A DNA stretch of 64,000 nucleotides from Bin87 sp965243255. GTDB taxonomy: Bacteria > Chloroflexota > Dehalococcoidia > Lucifugimonadales > UBA3495. Every line of letters begins with the position of its first letter. Position 1 is the first letter of the stretch. This document shows positions 50,258-58,778 of the stretch, piece after piece. The notes beneath the pieces are model-generated. The model had not been told where the DNA came from and did no database searches. It saw only the letters and a list, made by a program, of their open reading frames with translations. Made by a program: the position numbers and the translations under genes. The DNA lies in NCBI GenBank assembly GCA_965243255.1, contig CBDEUH010000004.1:186001-250000 (forward strand). Reading direction: 5' to 3'.

Positions 50258-51913
50258 ATGTCAACCAGCAAGCAGGAATGGCAGGATGCTACGCTGTCGC
50301 GGGTAACGCAGCGGTTCCCGGAGCGGCGCGATGAGTTCGCAACGGACTCCGGGTTGGAACTGGATACTGTCTATACTCCCGAGGATGATGGCGCCGGCGA
50401 CTACCACCGGGCCATCGGCTACCCCGGTGAGTTTCCCTACACCCGGGGCGTGCAGCCCAATATGTACCGGGGCCGCATCTGGACCATGCGCCAGTACGCC
50501 GGCTACGCCACTGCTGCCGCTACCAACGAGCGATACCGCTACCTCCTGGAGAACGGTCAAACCGGCCTTTCCGTCGCCTTTGATCTGCCTACCCAGATTG
50601 GGTACGACAGCGACCATCCGTTGGCGGAAGGCGAGGTCGGCAAGGTCGGTGTTCCCATTTGCTCCCTGGCAGACATGGAAACGCTGTTTGACGGGATACC
50701 TCTGGACAAAGTAAGCACTTCCATGACCATCAACGCCACCGCGGCGTTGCTGCTTTGCCTCTACATCGCCGCCGGCAAAAGGCGGGGCGTAGCTCCGGAG
50801 CAACTGAGCGGAACCCTGCAAAACGACATCCTAAAGGAGTACATCGCCCGCGGCACCTATGCCTTCCCGCCGCGCCCGTCAATGCGCCTGGTGGTGGACG
50901 TGTTCAAGTACTGCTCAGAGAATGTGCCGCGCTGGAACACCATCAGCATCAGCGGCTACCACATGCGGGAAGCTGGCGCCACTGCCACTCAGGAGCTTGC
51001 CTTCACCTTCGCCAACGCCATCGCCTACGTGGAGGCGGCCGTCGCCGCTGGCCTGGCGGTGGACGACTTCGCGCCGCGTCTCTCTTTCTTCTTCGTGGCT
51101 CAGAATAACCTCTTTGAAGAGGTAGCCAAGTTCCGCGCCGCCCGCCGCCTGTGGGCGAGGATCATGCTGGAGCGCTTCGGCGCCAAAGATCCCCGTTCCA
51201 TGATGCTGCGGTTCCATACCCAGACCGCTGGCGTTACGCTGACCGCGCAGCAGCCCGACAACAACGTCATCCGCAGCACGGTGCAGGCGTTGGCCGCTGT
51301 GCTGGGAGGCACTCAGTCCCTCCATGTGAACTCGCGGGATGAGGCGTTGAGCCTGCCCACCGAAGAATCTGCCCAGCTATCCTTGCGAACCCAGCAAATC
51401 CTGGCCCACGAGAGCGGCGCCGCCGACGTGGTTGACCCTCTTGGGGGCTCCTGGTACGTAGAGAACCTGACCGACCGCCTGGAATCCGGCGTCCTGGAGT
51501 ATATCCAGCGCATCGACCGCATGGGCGGCGCGGTTGCGGCAATCGAAGACGGTTTCCAGGTGCACGAGATCGGAGACGCCGCCTTTGCTCACCAGCGCTC
51601 CGTGGATGACAACGAGCGGATCGTGGTGGGCGTCAACCAGTACGTCACCGAATCGCCGCCCATAGCCAACCTGTTGCGGGTGGATGCCGCCGCCGCCGCC
51701 GAGCAGGTGGAGCGGCTCCAAACCCTACGCAGAGAGAGAGACAACGCGGCGGTGCAAACCGGCCTGGAGCGTCTGGCCGACGCCGCGCGTTCCCCAGACG
51801 CCAACACCATCCCGCCCATGCTGGAGTGCGTGGAAAAGTACGCCACGCTAGGTGAGATTTGCGACGTTCTGCGTCAGGTCTTCGGCGAATACGAGCCCTC
51901 CGCAAGCCTGTGA
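50258..51913 (+). CDS. methylmalonyl-CoA mutase-type acyl-CoA mutase, large (catalytic) subunit
   Basis: This is the TIM-barrel substrate subunit of a B12-dependent acyl-CoA mutase, which interconverts succinyl-CoA and methylmalonyl-CoA or related acyl groups. The 551-residue protein has GEFPYTRGVQPNMYRGRIWTMRQYAGY, NGQTGLSVAFDLPTQIGYDSDHP, TSMTINATAALLL, FHTQTAGVTLTAQQPDNNVIRS and DPLGGSWYVE. The C-terminal cobalamin-binding domain is absent, as in archaeal-type split mutases, so a separate small subunit must be encoded elsewhere. Start at the ATG at 50258. Acyl-CoA dehydrogenase and epimerase genes follow, which favours methylmalonyl-CoA. Confidence 0.93.
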   Translation: MSTSKQEWQDATLSRVTQRFPERRDEFATDSGLELDTVYTPEDDGAGDYHRAIGYPGEFPYTRGVQPNMYRGRIWTMRQYAGYATAAATNERYRYLLENGQTGLSVAFDLPTQIGYDSDHPLAEGEVGKVGVPICSLADMETLFDGIPLDKVSTSMTINATAALLLCLYIAAGKRRGVAPEQLSGTLQNDILKEYIARGTYAFPPRPSMRLVVDVFKYCSENVPRWNTISISGYHMREAGATATQELAFTFANAIAYVEAAVAAGLAVDDFAPRLSFFFVAQNNLFEEVAKFRAARRLWARIMLERFGAKDPRSMMLRFHTQTAGVTLTAQQPDNNVIRSTVQALAAVLGGTQSLHVNSRDEALSLPTEESAQLSLRTQQILAHESGAADVVDPLGGSWYVENLTDRLESGVLEYIQRIDRMGGAVAAIEDGFQVHEIGDAAFAHQRSVDDNERIVVGVNQYVTESPPIANLLRVDAAAAAEQVERLQTLRRERDNAAVQTGLERLADAARSPDANTIPPMLECVEKYATLGEICDVLRQVFGEYEPSASL

Positions 51914-51962
51914 TAAACTGCTAATCACTCACGAAACTACCAGGATACCCCGGAGGAATCCC

Positions 51963-53117
51963 GTGACTGACCTGACCCTTTCCGAAGAAGAAAAGATGCT
52001 GCAAAATCTCGTTCGCGATTTCGCTGAGCGCGAGGTGATGCCCCGCTCCGCCGAGCTGGACGAGAAGGCCGAATTTTCCCACGAAAACTGGGAGGGCATG
52101 GCGCGGTTGGGCCTGACCGGCATCGGCGTTGACCCGGCTTATGGCGGCAGCGGTGGCGGTTTCCGTCAGTCTTCCATTGCCATTGAAGAGATGGCCCGGG
52201 CCGACGTAGCGGCCAGTGTTACCCTGGCGGCGCATCTGGGGCTGGGTCTGGAAACCATCGCCCGCTTCGGTAACGAAGAGCAGAAGCAGCAGTACGTGCC
52301 GTCGCTGGCCTCCGGCAAGGGCATCGCCGCCTGGGGCCTCACCGAGCCCGGCAGCGGCTCCGATGCTGCGGCGATGCAAACCACGGCCACCCGTCGCAAC
52401 GGCAGCTGGGTGCTCAACGGCTCCAAGCAGTTCATCACCAACGCCGAGGTCGCGGAGACGCTGGTGATATTCGCCAACCAGGACCGTTCCATTGGCTATC
52501 GGGGCGTGTGCGCGTTCATCGTCCCGGCCGGCACGCCCGGCATGCAGATTAATCCCCAGCACAACAAGATGGGCATTCGAGCCTCCAGCACCTGCGAAAT
52601 CGTGTTTGACGACGCCGAGATTCCGGCGGAAAACCTCATCGGCGAGCCGGGGATGGGATTCCGCTACGCCATGGATATCCTGGACTCCAGCCGCATCTCC
52701 ATCGCCGCCCAGTGCGTGGGCATCGGCCAGGCGGCGTTAGAAGAGGCGGTGCGTTACGCCCAGTTGCGGGAAACCTTTGGCCGGCCGCTGGCCCATCACC
52801 AGGCTATCCAGTTCAAGCTGGCCGACATCGCCACCGGCGTCCATTCCGCCCGCATCGCCACCATGCACGCCGCCACGTTGCGGGACCAGGGTTTGCCCTT
52901 TATCAACGAGGCCTCCATGGCCAAACTGCTGGCCTCCGAGAATTGCAACAAGGCCGCCTATGAAGCGATGCAGATACACGGCGGCATCGGTATTTTCAAG
53001 GAATCGCGCATCGAGCGCATCTTCCGCGATGCCCGCGTCACCACGATCTACGAAGGCACTTCGGAAGTGCAGCGCATGATTATCGCGCGGCAGGTGTTGG
53101 GTCAATACCCGGTCTGA
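51963..53117 (+). CDS. acyl-CoA dehydrogenase
   Basis: This FAD enzyme introduces a double bond between C2 and C3 of an acyl-CoA and passes electrons to electron-transfer flavoprotein. The 384-residue protein has the N-terminal helical domain (LSEEEKMLQNLVRDFAEREV), the flavin-binding WGLTEPGSGSDAA and GSKQFITNAEVA, and the catalytic base Glu364 in TTIYEGTSEVQ. The GTG at 51963 is chosen because GGAGGAATCCC lies just upstream. It sits 49 bases after the mutase. The Glu position fits short/branched-chain or butyryl-type enzymes; the chain length is not determined. Confidence 0.95.
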   Translation: MTDLTLSEEEKMLQNLVRDFAEREVMPRSAELDEKAEFSHENWEGMARLGLTGIGVDPAYGGSGGGFRQSSIAIEEMARADVAASVTLAAHLGLGLETIARFGNEEQKQQYVPSLASGKGIAAWGLTEPGSGSDAAAMQTTATRRNGSWVLNGSKQFITNAEVAETLVIFANQDRSIGYRGVCAFIVPAGTPGMQINPQHNKMGIRASSTCEIVFDDAEIPAENLIGEPGMGFRYAMDILDSSRISIAAQCVGIGQAALEEAVRYAQLRETFGRPLAHHQAIQFKLADIATGVHSARIATMHAATLRDQGLPFINEASMAKLLASENCNKAAYEAMQIHGGIGIFKESRIERIFRDARVTTIYEGTSEVQRMIIARQVLGQYPV

Positions 53118-53193
53118 GCGAGCGCCTCAAGGACCTCCTCTTCCACTGGACTCGCCGCTGCAATCACCGCCGAGCGTAAAGGAAAGTGACCGT

Positions 53194-53604
53194 ATGACCG
53201 AGGTTTCCGCCATCAATCACATAGATCACGTTGGCGTCGCCGTCAAGGACATCCACGCGGCGGTGGCCTTTCTCTCTGCCAACTTCGGAACACCCGAACC
53301 CGAAATCGTCGAGATGGCAGAAGAAGCCGTCCGGGCGTGCCTCATCGAAGTAGGCCAGACCCGCATCGAGCTGCTGGAGCCGTTGTCGCCGGATAGCCCG
53401 GTCGGTCGGTTTATCGAACGCCGGGGTGAGGGCCTGCACCACATCGCCCTGAACGTCAACGACATCGGCGAGAAACTGGAAATCCTGGCCGACAATGGCC
53501 TTTCCCTGATTGACCATCAGCCGCGGCACGGCCTCACCGGAACCATCGGCTTTATCCACCCCCGTTCAGTGTTTGGCGTCCTGACCGAATTGGTCGAAAA
53601 CTGA
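53194..53604 (+). CDS. mce: methylmalonyl-CoA epimerase
   Basis: The epimerase interconverts (S)- and (R)-methylmalonyl-CoA for the mutase. The 136-residue VOC protein has the metal-binding His in NHIDHVGVAVKD and HHIALNVND, Glu residues in TRIELLEPLSPDS and FGVLTELVE at the end, and GKFIERRGEG-like VGRFIERRGEG in the middle. It lies between the acyl-CoA dehydrogenase gene and holA and, with the mutase, forms the propionyl-CoA handling set. No propionyl-CoA carboxylase is in the window. Confidence 0.93.
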   Translation: MTEVSAINHIDHVGVAVKDIHAAVAFLSANFGTPEPEIVEMAEEAVRACLIEVGQTRIELLEPLSPDSPVGRFIERRGEGLHHIALNVNDIGEKLEILADNGLSLIDHQPRHGLTGTIGFIHPRSVFGVLTELVEN

Positions 53605-53635
53605 ACGTCGAGGGGACTCGGCGGGGCGGCTGGTC

Positions 53636-54643
53636 ATGCCGGCTCACGTAATCTACGGCGATTCGTTCCTGGTAGCGCAGGCAGTGCGGCGCGTGCGCCG
53701 GGACGCCGGCGCCGACGATTTGATGGACTCCAACCGGCACCGGCTTGTTGCAGCCCAGTCCCAGCCCCAGGAGGTGCTGGCCATCTGCAACTCGCTGCCC
53801 TTCCTGGATACCGTCAGGCTGGTGGAGATAGAAGGCGCGCTGGCGACACAGGAAACCTCCGGTGGGCGAGGCAGCGCTGGCCGGGGACGTTCCACTCGTC
53901 GGCAATCTGGCCAACCCTCCGGATGGACGCAACTGGCTGATGCCATACCACAACTGCCGGACAGCACTGTTTTGGTGCTGATTGATGGCGAGGTTAACGA
54001 CAACAACGCGTTGCTGCGCGCTTTCGCCGAGCATAGCCAGGTCCACAAACAGGCTGCTCCCACCGGGCAGGGCCTCAGTCAATGGATAAAGCAAACCGCC
54101 GAAGCCAAAGGAGCCTCCATCGCGCCGCCGGCAATACTGGCCATCGCCGAGATGGTCAGCAACGACCTGTGGACGCTGGACCGGGAGCTGGAAAAGCTGT
54201 CTCTGTACGCCGCCGGCCGGGAAATTACCGAATCGGACGTGCGTGCTTTGGTGCCCTATGCTCAGGAAGCCAATATCTTCGCGGCGGTGGACTCCATTAT
54301 GGACCGGCGGCCGGGCAACGCCCTGCGGATGCTCACGCAACTGATGGAGGAAGGGCGGGAACCCCTGTACATCATTGCGATGATTGAGCGACAACTGCGC
54401 CTGATCGCTTTGGCCCGTGACCTAACCGAGCGAGGAGTCGTACAGCCGGAGCTGGGCCGGCGCATGGGCGCTAACTCCGACTTCGTGGTGCGCAAGACCT
54501 TAGGCCAGGCCCGCCGTATGTCCATGCCCGAAATATCCCACAAGTATCAGCGAGTGCTGGAAAGCGACCTGGCGATCAAGCAGGGGCGTCTGGAGCCGGC
54601 CGTGTCCCTCGAGCTGCTGGTCGCCGACCTGGCCGGTGCTTGA
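53636..54643 (+). CDS. holA: DNA polymerase III subunit delta
   Basis: The delta subunit opens the sliding clamp in the clamp-loader complex. The 335-residue protein shows the family pattern: an N-terminal short RecA-like domain starting MPAHVIYGDSFLVAQAVRRVR, then LPFLDTVRLVEIEGAL, DLWTLDRELEKLSLYA, IFAAVDSIMDRRPGNALRML, and the C-terminal collar domain LEPAVSLELLVADLAG. An unusual basic glycine-rich insert (GGRGSAGRGRSTRRQSGQ) lies at about 80-100. It is downstream of the epimerase gene with a 31-base gap. Confidence 0.9.
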   Translation: MPAHVIYGDSFLVAQAVRRVRRDAGADDLMDSNRHRLVAAQSQPQEVLAICNSLPFLDTVRLVEIEGALATQETSGGRGSAGRGRSTRRQSGQPSGWTQLADAIPQLPDSTVLVLIDGEVNDNNALLRAFAEHSQVHKQAAPTGQGLSQWIKQTAEAKGASIAPPAILAIAEMVSNDLWTLDRELEKLSLYAAGREITESDVRALVPYAQEANIFAAVDSIMDRRPGNALRMLTQLMEEGREPLYIIAMIERQLRLIALARDLTERGVVQPELGRRMGANSDFVVRKTLGQARRMSMPEISHKYQRVLESDLAIKQGRLEPAVSLELLVADLAGA

Positions 54644-54689
54644 AATCCCGTAAAATGGCGTAGCGCCAACTTCATACAGGAGACACTCA

Positions 54690-54938
54690 ATGCCCGAACC
54701 TGCCGCCACCAGCAATCAACAGCATATGTTCTCCACAGAGGAATGGGGCATGGTGTCCAAAACGCAAATCGAGCATTCGACCGTTCCCGGTGACCTGGAC
54801 GAAGAAAGCGGCGTACTCGTAGTGTGGACCCGGGGCACCGCTGCGCGCCCCGGCACCGGGTGGACTGCCCGATACGCAATCTCCGGCGACGCTCTGCGCG
54901 ACGCGTTGCTCGCCGCCGGCCTGATACCTTCCGAATAA
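54690..54938 (+). CDS. small hypothetical protein (82 residues)
   Basis: I do not recognise this protein. It is acidic and soluble, with a likely beta-strand segment (SGVLVVWTRGTAARPG) and a C-terminal helix (DALRDALLAAGLIPSE). The ATG at 54690 has CAGGAGA 6 bases upstream, a good ribosome site. It follows holA by 46 bases and is convergent with the OppD-type gene. Confidence 0.6.
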   Translation: MPEPAATSNQQHMFSTEEWGMVSKTQIEHSTVPGDLDEESGVLVVWTRGTAARPGTGWTARYAISGDALRDALLAAGLIPSE

Positions 54939-54949
54939 GCTCGCCGCGC

Positions 54950-55924
54950 TCAGGCGTAAGTAACCGGGTTATAGCAAGCTGCCCAATGGCCCGCAGCCTG
55001 CTCCGAAAGCGTCGGCGTTGCCTCAACGCGGCACCGCGCCAAGGCCTTGGGACAGCGGGGCGTGAAGGGACACTCACCCGTCATGTTGATCAAGTCCGGC
55101 GGCACGCCCCGCAGCGCTTGAAGCCGCCGGCCGGCAGCGTCCAGCCGGGGCAGCGTCTGCAGCAGCGACCAGGTATAAGGATGGCGCGGCTGCTGGAATA
55201 TCGGCATCAGCTCGGCGTATTCCACCAGATGCCCGGCGTACATCACGCCGACGCGACGGGCCATGTTCGCCACCACCCCCATGTCATGGGTAATCAGCAA
55301 TATGGCCGATTTGGAGTCGCGGCTCAATTCCTTCAGTCTCTCCAGTATCTCGGCCTGCAAGGTTACGTCCACGCTGGAAGTAACCTCGTCGGCGATGAGC
55401 AGGCGGGGGCGCATCACCAGCGCCATGGCCAGCATCACCCGCTGGCATTGCCCTCCGCTCAAGGTGAAGGGGTAGGCCCCCATCATCCGACGGGGATCCG
55501 GGACGCCCAGTTCCCGCAACATTTCCTGGCACACGGCGCTCGCCGCCCGACGATTCAATTGCGAGTGCGTGATTATTACTTCCGTCAGCTGCGCTCCGAT
55601 GGTTTGCACCGGGTTGAGGGCTGATTGGGCGTCTTGGAACACCATGGACATTGACTTGCCGCGCAGTTCCCGCCGGTATTCCTCGGGCGCAGATGCCAGG
55701 TCAACGCCATCAAAGAGGATTTTCCCTCCCGTGACGGCGCCATTGTCGGGTAGCAAGCCCATCAGCGTCAGAGCCAGCGCGCTTTTGCCCGCTCCGCTCT
55801 CGCCCACGATGCAGAGAATTTCCTCTTCCTGCTGCTGGAACGACACCCCGTTCAGGGCTTGGACGGCTCCGCCGGGCATGCGGAACTCCACATGCAGATC
55901 CTGCACTTCCAGCAAAGGGGGCAT
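54950..55924 (-). CDS. ABC transporter ATP-binding protein (OppD/DppD family)
   Basis: This 324-residue peptide-transporter-type ATPase has Walker A VGESGAGKSALAL, signature LSGGQCQRVMLAMAL and a C-terminal Oppd/F extension with the cluster motif CPFTPRCPKALARC. The Walker B block reads LLIADEVTSSVDVT: the usual Pro after Glu is Val and the TTALD segment is SSVD, but the catalytic Glu is present. It is translationally coupled to the upstream PHP gene (one base apart, TGAAATG). It has no permease neighbours here and may serve the DppBC cluster at 43.7-47.6 kb; the OppF partner is not in the window. Confidence 0.92.
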   Translation of the reverse strand: MPPLLEVQDLHVEFRMPGGAVQALNGVSFQQQEEEILCIVGESGAGKSALALTLMGLLPDNGAVTGGKILFDGVDLASAPEEYRRELRGKSMSMVFQDAQSALNPVQTIGAQLTEVIITHSQLNRRAASAVCQEMLRELGVPDPRRMMGAYPFTLSGGQCQRVMLAMALVMRPRLLIADEVTSSVDVTLQAEILERLKELSRDSKSAILLITHDMGVVANMARRVGVMYAGHLVEYAELMPIFQQPRHPYTWSLLQTLPRLDAAGRRLQALRGVPPDLINMTGECPFTPRCPKALARCRVEATPTLSEQAAGHWAACYNPVTYA

Positions 55925-55925
55925 T

Positions 55926-56594
55926 TCATCCGACCACGGCCGGCGTCTGAACGGCAGCAGTCAAGTCCACCGGACGCGTACGGCCAGCCTTGATTTCGCC
56001 AATCAGGTCTTCCAGCGATTCAATCCGGCGTTCAAACCTGGTAGCCGCCGTGCCAACCTGACTGACCCGGTGAGCGTCGCTGCCCGCCACGCCGGGCACC
56101 GCCAGGCCCCGCCGCAAGTCTTCAGCGAAGCGGTTTTGCGCTTCGGAACCGCGACCGTTGCGCGACTCCATCGCCTCAAACGGCCAGGTCTGCAACTCGG
56201 TCTCGGCCCTTTCCAGCATGTTGGCGCGAACCGTCGGGTCTTGCCCGGGGTCTTCCAGAAAGCGCCGGCGGTATGGATGGGCCGGAATCAGCACTCCGCC
56301 GGCGCTGTCGGCCTCCGCACGCAAAAACGCGGGTTTGTGCATACCGAATCGGTAGCGAAACAGTCCGAACACCAATACGTGCCCGGCGTCGGTGTTGATC
56401 TCCGAGCCGGGCAACACCAGGATACCGTGGCGTCGGGTTAATGCCGACGTTTCATCAAGAGACCAGAATTCGTCATGCTCAGTGATGCAAATCCCGTCCA
56501 GGCCGGCGATGCGAGCGGCGTCAACTAGTTCGTCGGCGGACATAAAGCTGTCGTCCGACTTCGGGTAAGTGTGGTTATGCAGATCGATAAGCAC
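55926..56594 (-). CDS. PHP domain metallo-phosphoesterase-like protein
   Basis: This 222-residue protein has the four PHP metal motifs: DLHNHTYPKSDD at the N-terminus, ITEHDEFW, HPYRRRF and GSDAHRVSQVG. The PHP fold hydrolyses phosphate esters, for example histidinol phosphate, nucleic acid ends or polymerase-linked pyrophosphate. Its stop overlaps the approach to the OppD-type start. The substrate is unknown. Confidence 0.88.
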   Translation of the reverse strand: MLIDLHNHTYPKSDDSFMSADELVDAARIAGLDGICITEHDEFWSLDETSALTRRHGILVLPGSEINTDAGHVLVFGLFRYRFGMHKPAFLRAEADSAGGVLIPAHPYRRRFLEDPGQDPTVRANMLERAETELQTWPFEAMESRNGRGSEAQNRFAEDLRRGLAVPGVAGSDAHRVSQVGTAATRFERRIESLEDLIGEIKAGRTRPVDLTAAVQTPAVVG

Positions 56595-56661
56595 GACGAC
56601 TCCATGGGCGAGGACGCCGTCGTATCATACCACCGATAACGTCCTGGCGTAGGGGGCGCCG

Positions 56662-58767
56662 TTACCCGATAACCAATCCCTCGCCTTTCAGGTCCTCGAT
56701 GATTTCGTCGGCCAGCGACTTGCGTATTTTGAACCGGCGTTCCAGCATCACCGACGTCAGCCGGGGATTGCGCAGGGCAATATCCCGTGCCTGGTCAAGA
56801 TAGTTGCCGTCGTAAGCGCTCTCCTCACCGGCGTCCTTCTCATCGGAGCCAAGTTCGTAGTCGTCCTCGTCATCACTCAGGTTGATGGGGGGCAACGGCT
56901 TGCCGGAGGCTGATTGGCTGCGCCAGAACTCAACCAGCCGGTCCATTTCCTCGTCGTAAACCAGGGTGCCTTGGCCCCGGCGCGCCTTGGGGTAATCGTT
57001 ATTCTGCAGCAGCAGGTCGCCCTTGCCCATCAGGGCTTCAGCGCCGATGGAATCCAGAATCACCCGGGAATCCACCTGCGAGGCCACGGCAAAGGCCACC
57101 CGCGTCGGCACGTTGGCCTTCAGCAGTCCGGTTACCACTTTCACTGAGGGTCGCTGTGTTGCCAGCACCATGTGAATGCCGGCGGCTCGGCCCAGCTGCG
57201 CCAGTCGCACCAACTGCTGCTCCACTTCCAGCCCGCCGGTCATCATCAGGTCGGCCAGTTCGTCCACAATCAGCACCAGGAAAGGCATGGGTTCGGCGGC
57301 TTTGGAGTTGTAGCCGGTAATGTTACGTACGCCCTGCTCTTCCATCAGCCGGTAGCGCTTGGTCATCTCCTTGATCATGCCCCGCAGCACCGGCTGCACT
57401 TCGTCCGGCTCTACAATCACTGGCGCCACCAGGTGTGGAATGCCGTTGAAGGGGGTCAGTTCCACCCGCTTGGGGTCAACCATAATCATGCGCAGTTGGT
57501 CAGGGGGGCGAGTCATCAGCAGGGATGCAATCAACGAGTTGATGCACACGCTCTTCCCGGAACCGGTGGCCCCTGCGATCAATATATGCGGCATCGCGGC
57601 CAGGTCCAGGGCCAACGACTGGCCGCCGGCATCCTGCCCCAACGCGAAGGCCAACCCCCCTTTCTGCTCCACTTTGGTGAACTCCGGCCCGTCCATGATG
57701 GAGCGCATCAACACTTTCCCCGGCGTCGGGTTGGGTACTTCCAGCCCCACCAGACCCTCGCCGGGTTCCGGCGTTTCAATGATGCGGATGTAGGGACTCT
57801 TTAGCGCCAGCGCCAGGTCTTTCTGCCGCTTGGCGATGTCGCCGACCCTCACCCGGCTGGGCCGCTGCTTTGCCGCTTCGCCGTCCTTGCTGGACCGTTG
57901 CGGCATATACCCCGGCACCAACCCGAAGCGAACCACTCGCGGACCGGCTTTCACGTCCTCGACTTCAACATAGACGCCGTGCTCGGCCAGGGCTTCCTTT
58001 ATCTCTTCCGACATCTCCTGGATGGCTGCCTGGTCAACGGAGTGCTCCTCCGCCGGCGCCAGGATGTCCATGGGGGGTAACTGCCAACCGTTGCCGTCCG
58101 TTCTGCTGGGCACGATCATCGGCTGCGGCGCATCGTCCGTTACCGCCATCGGCTTGGCCGGCTTCGCCTTTCTCACTCTGGCGGGCTTTTCGGGCTGCTC
58201 GGAGCGGCGCAGACGCGCTCCCCGAACCGTGGTCGCCAGCCAAATGCCGGAGGCCCGCCCCCCAATAGCCACAGCAGCCAGTCCCCTCCATGCGCCGACG
58301 CCGGCGTACCGCAAGCTAAGGCCATACCAACGCGGGGCGTTGGGAATTACCAGCAGCCCGATTACTGCCAGGGCGATAACCCCTTCCGCCACTGCCAACC
58401 CGGCGCTGCCGTTAGTCAGCAGATAGCCCCACTCTCCGGACCATCCATAGTGGTAGAGCGGGCCGCTATCTCCCTGAACAAAGCTCAGTCCGGCAATCGC
58501 ACCGGCTGCGACGATGATTCCAGCAAGCCACCAGCGCCAGTTTCGGGCCAGCGCCGCCGGTTGGTGCGCTAGCAGCAGCAGAGAGACCACCGTATATCCA
58601 CCAATCACCGCCCAGCCGAAAGCCAGCGTTTCCGTCAGCCAATGCTGTGCCCCCGGCAGCAACAGAGCCACGCCGGCCGCTGCGATTCCTGCCGCCAGCA
58701 GCAATCCGGCCTCGATCCCGATCCGAACCCAGTTCACGCCGCCGCCGGCCGCCGTCGCGATGGACAT
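56662..58767 (-). CDS. ftsK: DNA translocase FtsK/SpoIIIE
   Basis: FtsK pumps DNA through the closing septum and aligns chromosome dimer sites. The 701-residue protein has a short membrane region (about 4-6 hydrophobic segments within 1-170), a short linker with GNGWQLPPMDILAP, the alpha domain, Walker A GATGSGKSVCINSLI and the DPKRVELTPFNGIPHL and VDELADLMMTGG motifs. The C-terminal gamma winged helix reads LTSVMLERRFKIRKSLADEIIEDL. It is shorter than E. coli FtsK, whose linker is very long. It follows the RNase J gene with an 11-base gap. Confidence 0.94.
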   Translation of the reverse strand: MSIATAAGGGVNWVRIGIEAGLLLAAGIAAAGVALLLPGAQHWLTETLAFGWAVIGGYTVVSLLLLAHQPAALARNWRWWLAGIIVAAGAIAGLSFVQGDSGPLYHYGWSGEWGYLLTNGSAGLAVAEGVIALAVIGLLVIPNAPRWYGLSLRYAGVGAWRGLAAVAIGGRASGIWLATTVRGARLRRSEQPEKPARVRKAKPAKPMAVTDDAPQPMIVPSRTDGNGWQLPPMDILAPAEEHSVDQAAIQEMSEEIKEALAEHGVYVEVEDVKAGPRVVRFGLVPGYMPQRSSKDGEAAKQRPSRVRVGDIAKRQKDLALALKSPYIRIIETPEPGEGLVGLEVPNPTPGKVLMRSIMDGPEFTKVEQKGGLAFALGQDAGGQSLALDLAAMPHILIAGATGSGKSVCINSLIASLLMTRPPDQLRMIMVDPKRVELTPFNGIPHLVAPVIVEPDEVQPVLRGMIKEMTKRYRLMEEQGVRNITGYNSKAAEPMPFLVLIVDELADLMMTGGLEVEQQLVRLAQLGRAAGIHMVLATQRPSVKVVTGLLKANVPTRVAFAVASQVDSRVILDSIGAEALMGKGDLLLQNNDYPKARRGQGTLVYDEEMDRLVEFWRSQSASGKPLPPINLSDDEDDYELGSDEKDAGEESAYDGNYLDQARDIALRNPRLTSVMLERRFKIRKSLADEIIEDLKGEGLVIG

Positions 58768-58778
58768 TGTTACACCCG

